From contig WLOF01000004.1 of the NCBI GenBank assembly GCA_009699375.1, positions 1-41,332 of the forward strand: a DNA stretch of 41,332 nt. Direction: 5' to 3'. Source of the DNA: Actinomycetota bacterium (GTDB taxonomy: Bacteria > Actinomycetota > Actinomycetes > Nanopelagicales > Nanopelagicaceae). The notes under the pieces are model-generated. The model was not told where the DNA came from, did not search any database, and saw only the letters and a list, made by a program, of their open reading frames with translations. A program made the position numbers and the translations under genes. This document shows positions 40,848 through 41,332 of the stretch, piece by piece. Each line of letters starts with the position of its first letter. Within the stretch, counting starts at the first letter, position 1.

Positions 40848-41332
40848 ATGTCGGGCCAGTTAATTTATCCATTTTCATTCGGTGACCGCAGTCAATCTGA
40901 TTTATTAGGTGGCAAAGGCGCGAATTTGGCCGAGATGGTGCGCATCGGACTACCGGTGCCCCCAGGATTCACAATTACAACGCAAGCGTGTAGAGAATTT
41001 CTTGCATCGGGTGAAGTTCCAAAAGGACTTAAAGGTGAAATTGAAAGTTCATTAAAAGCTTTAGAAAAAAGTTTAGATAAAGAATTTGGAAATCCTAAAA
41101 AGCCACTCCTCGTCTCAGTCCGCTCTGGTGCAAAGTTCTCCATGCCAGGAATGATGGAAACAGTTCTCAATGTTGGAATGACGCCAGAAGTTGCAGAACA
41201 GATGGCTGTTCAAACAGGTAATCCAAAATTTGCTTGGGATTCTTATCGCCGATTTATTGATATGTACGGTCGCATTGTTTGCGATGTACCGCCATCTGAA
41301 TTCCATAAAATTGAAAGTCGAGTCCTTGCATC
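40848..41332 (+). CDS. ppdK: Pyruvate, phosphate dikinase, N-terminal part (truncated by window end)
   Basis: MSGQLIYPFSFGDRSQSDLLGGKGANLAEMVRIGLPVPPGFTITTQACREF ... LLVSVRSGAKFSMPGMMETVLNVGM; open frame to window end. Confidence 0.94.
   Translation, partial: MSGQLIYPFSFGDRSQSDLLGGKGANLAEMVRIGLPVPPGFTITTQACREFLASGEVPKGLKGEIESSLKALEKSLDKEFGNPKKPLLVSVRSGAKFSMPGMMETVLNVGMTPEVAEQMAVQTGNPKFAWDSYRRFIDMYGRIVCDVPPSEFHKIESRVLA

Noticed and set aside
1-41332. CRISPR array, tRNA/rRNA genes, transposons, phage genes, toxin-antitoxin or defence islands
   Set aside because: No spaced repeats, transposase/integrase motifs or RNA-gene signatures were seen; coding density is nearly complete with housekeeping genes.

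Overview
This 41.3 kb window looks like chromosomal core from a compact, AT-leaning actinobacterium. Gene order parallels the Mycobacterium radA / proC-bS22 / ccs / men regions, and the style resembles streamlined freshwater acI (Nanopelagicales); that taxonomy is inference. Contents from left to right: the 5' part of radA (-); a conserved Cys-rich protein (-); proC; a secreted repeat protein; the tiny ribosomal protein bS22, which the ORF track missed; a large secreted zinc-metalloprotease-like protein (-); a small hypothetical protein plus glutaredoxin; a three-gene block (-) of a WYL-like/XPB-associated protein, an M20 peptidase and XPB helicase; HAD hydrolase (-); histidine phosphatase with tlpA-ccdA-resB-ccsB (System II cytochrome c maturation); menA-menE (-) and menBCD (+); menF and bioY (-); menG; complete nuoA-N; polyprenyl diphosphate synthase; and the start of ppdK. 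I see no tRNA or rRNA gene, CRISPR array, transposon or phage. I do not find a clear-cut novel system. The best leads are: (1) the XPB / M20 / XPB-associated block, in which XPB and its partner share a homologous domain and the partner ends in a WYL-like domain; (2) that block sitting where heme-biosynthesis genes lie in Mycobacterium; (3) extreme compaction, with four convergent junctions of -38, -15, +5 and +11 nt; (4) a recurrent leaderless promoter geometry (TANNNT-N6-ATG) and a symmetric shared -10 between menE and menB; (5) a secreted HEICHGLGF protease lacking the third metzincin His.
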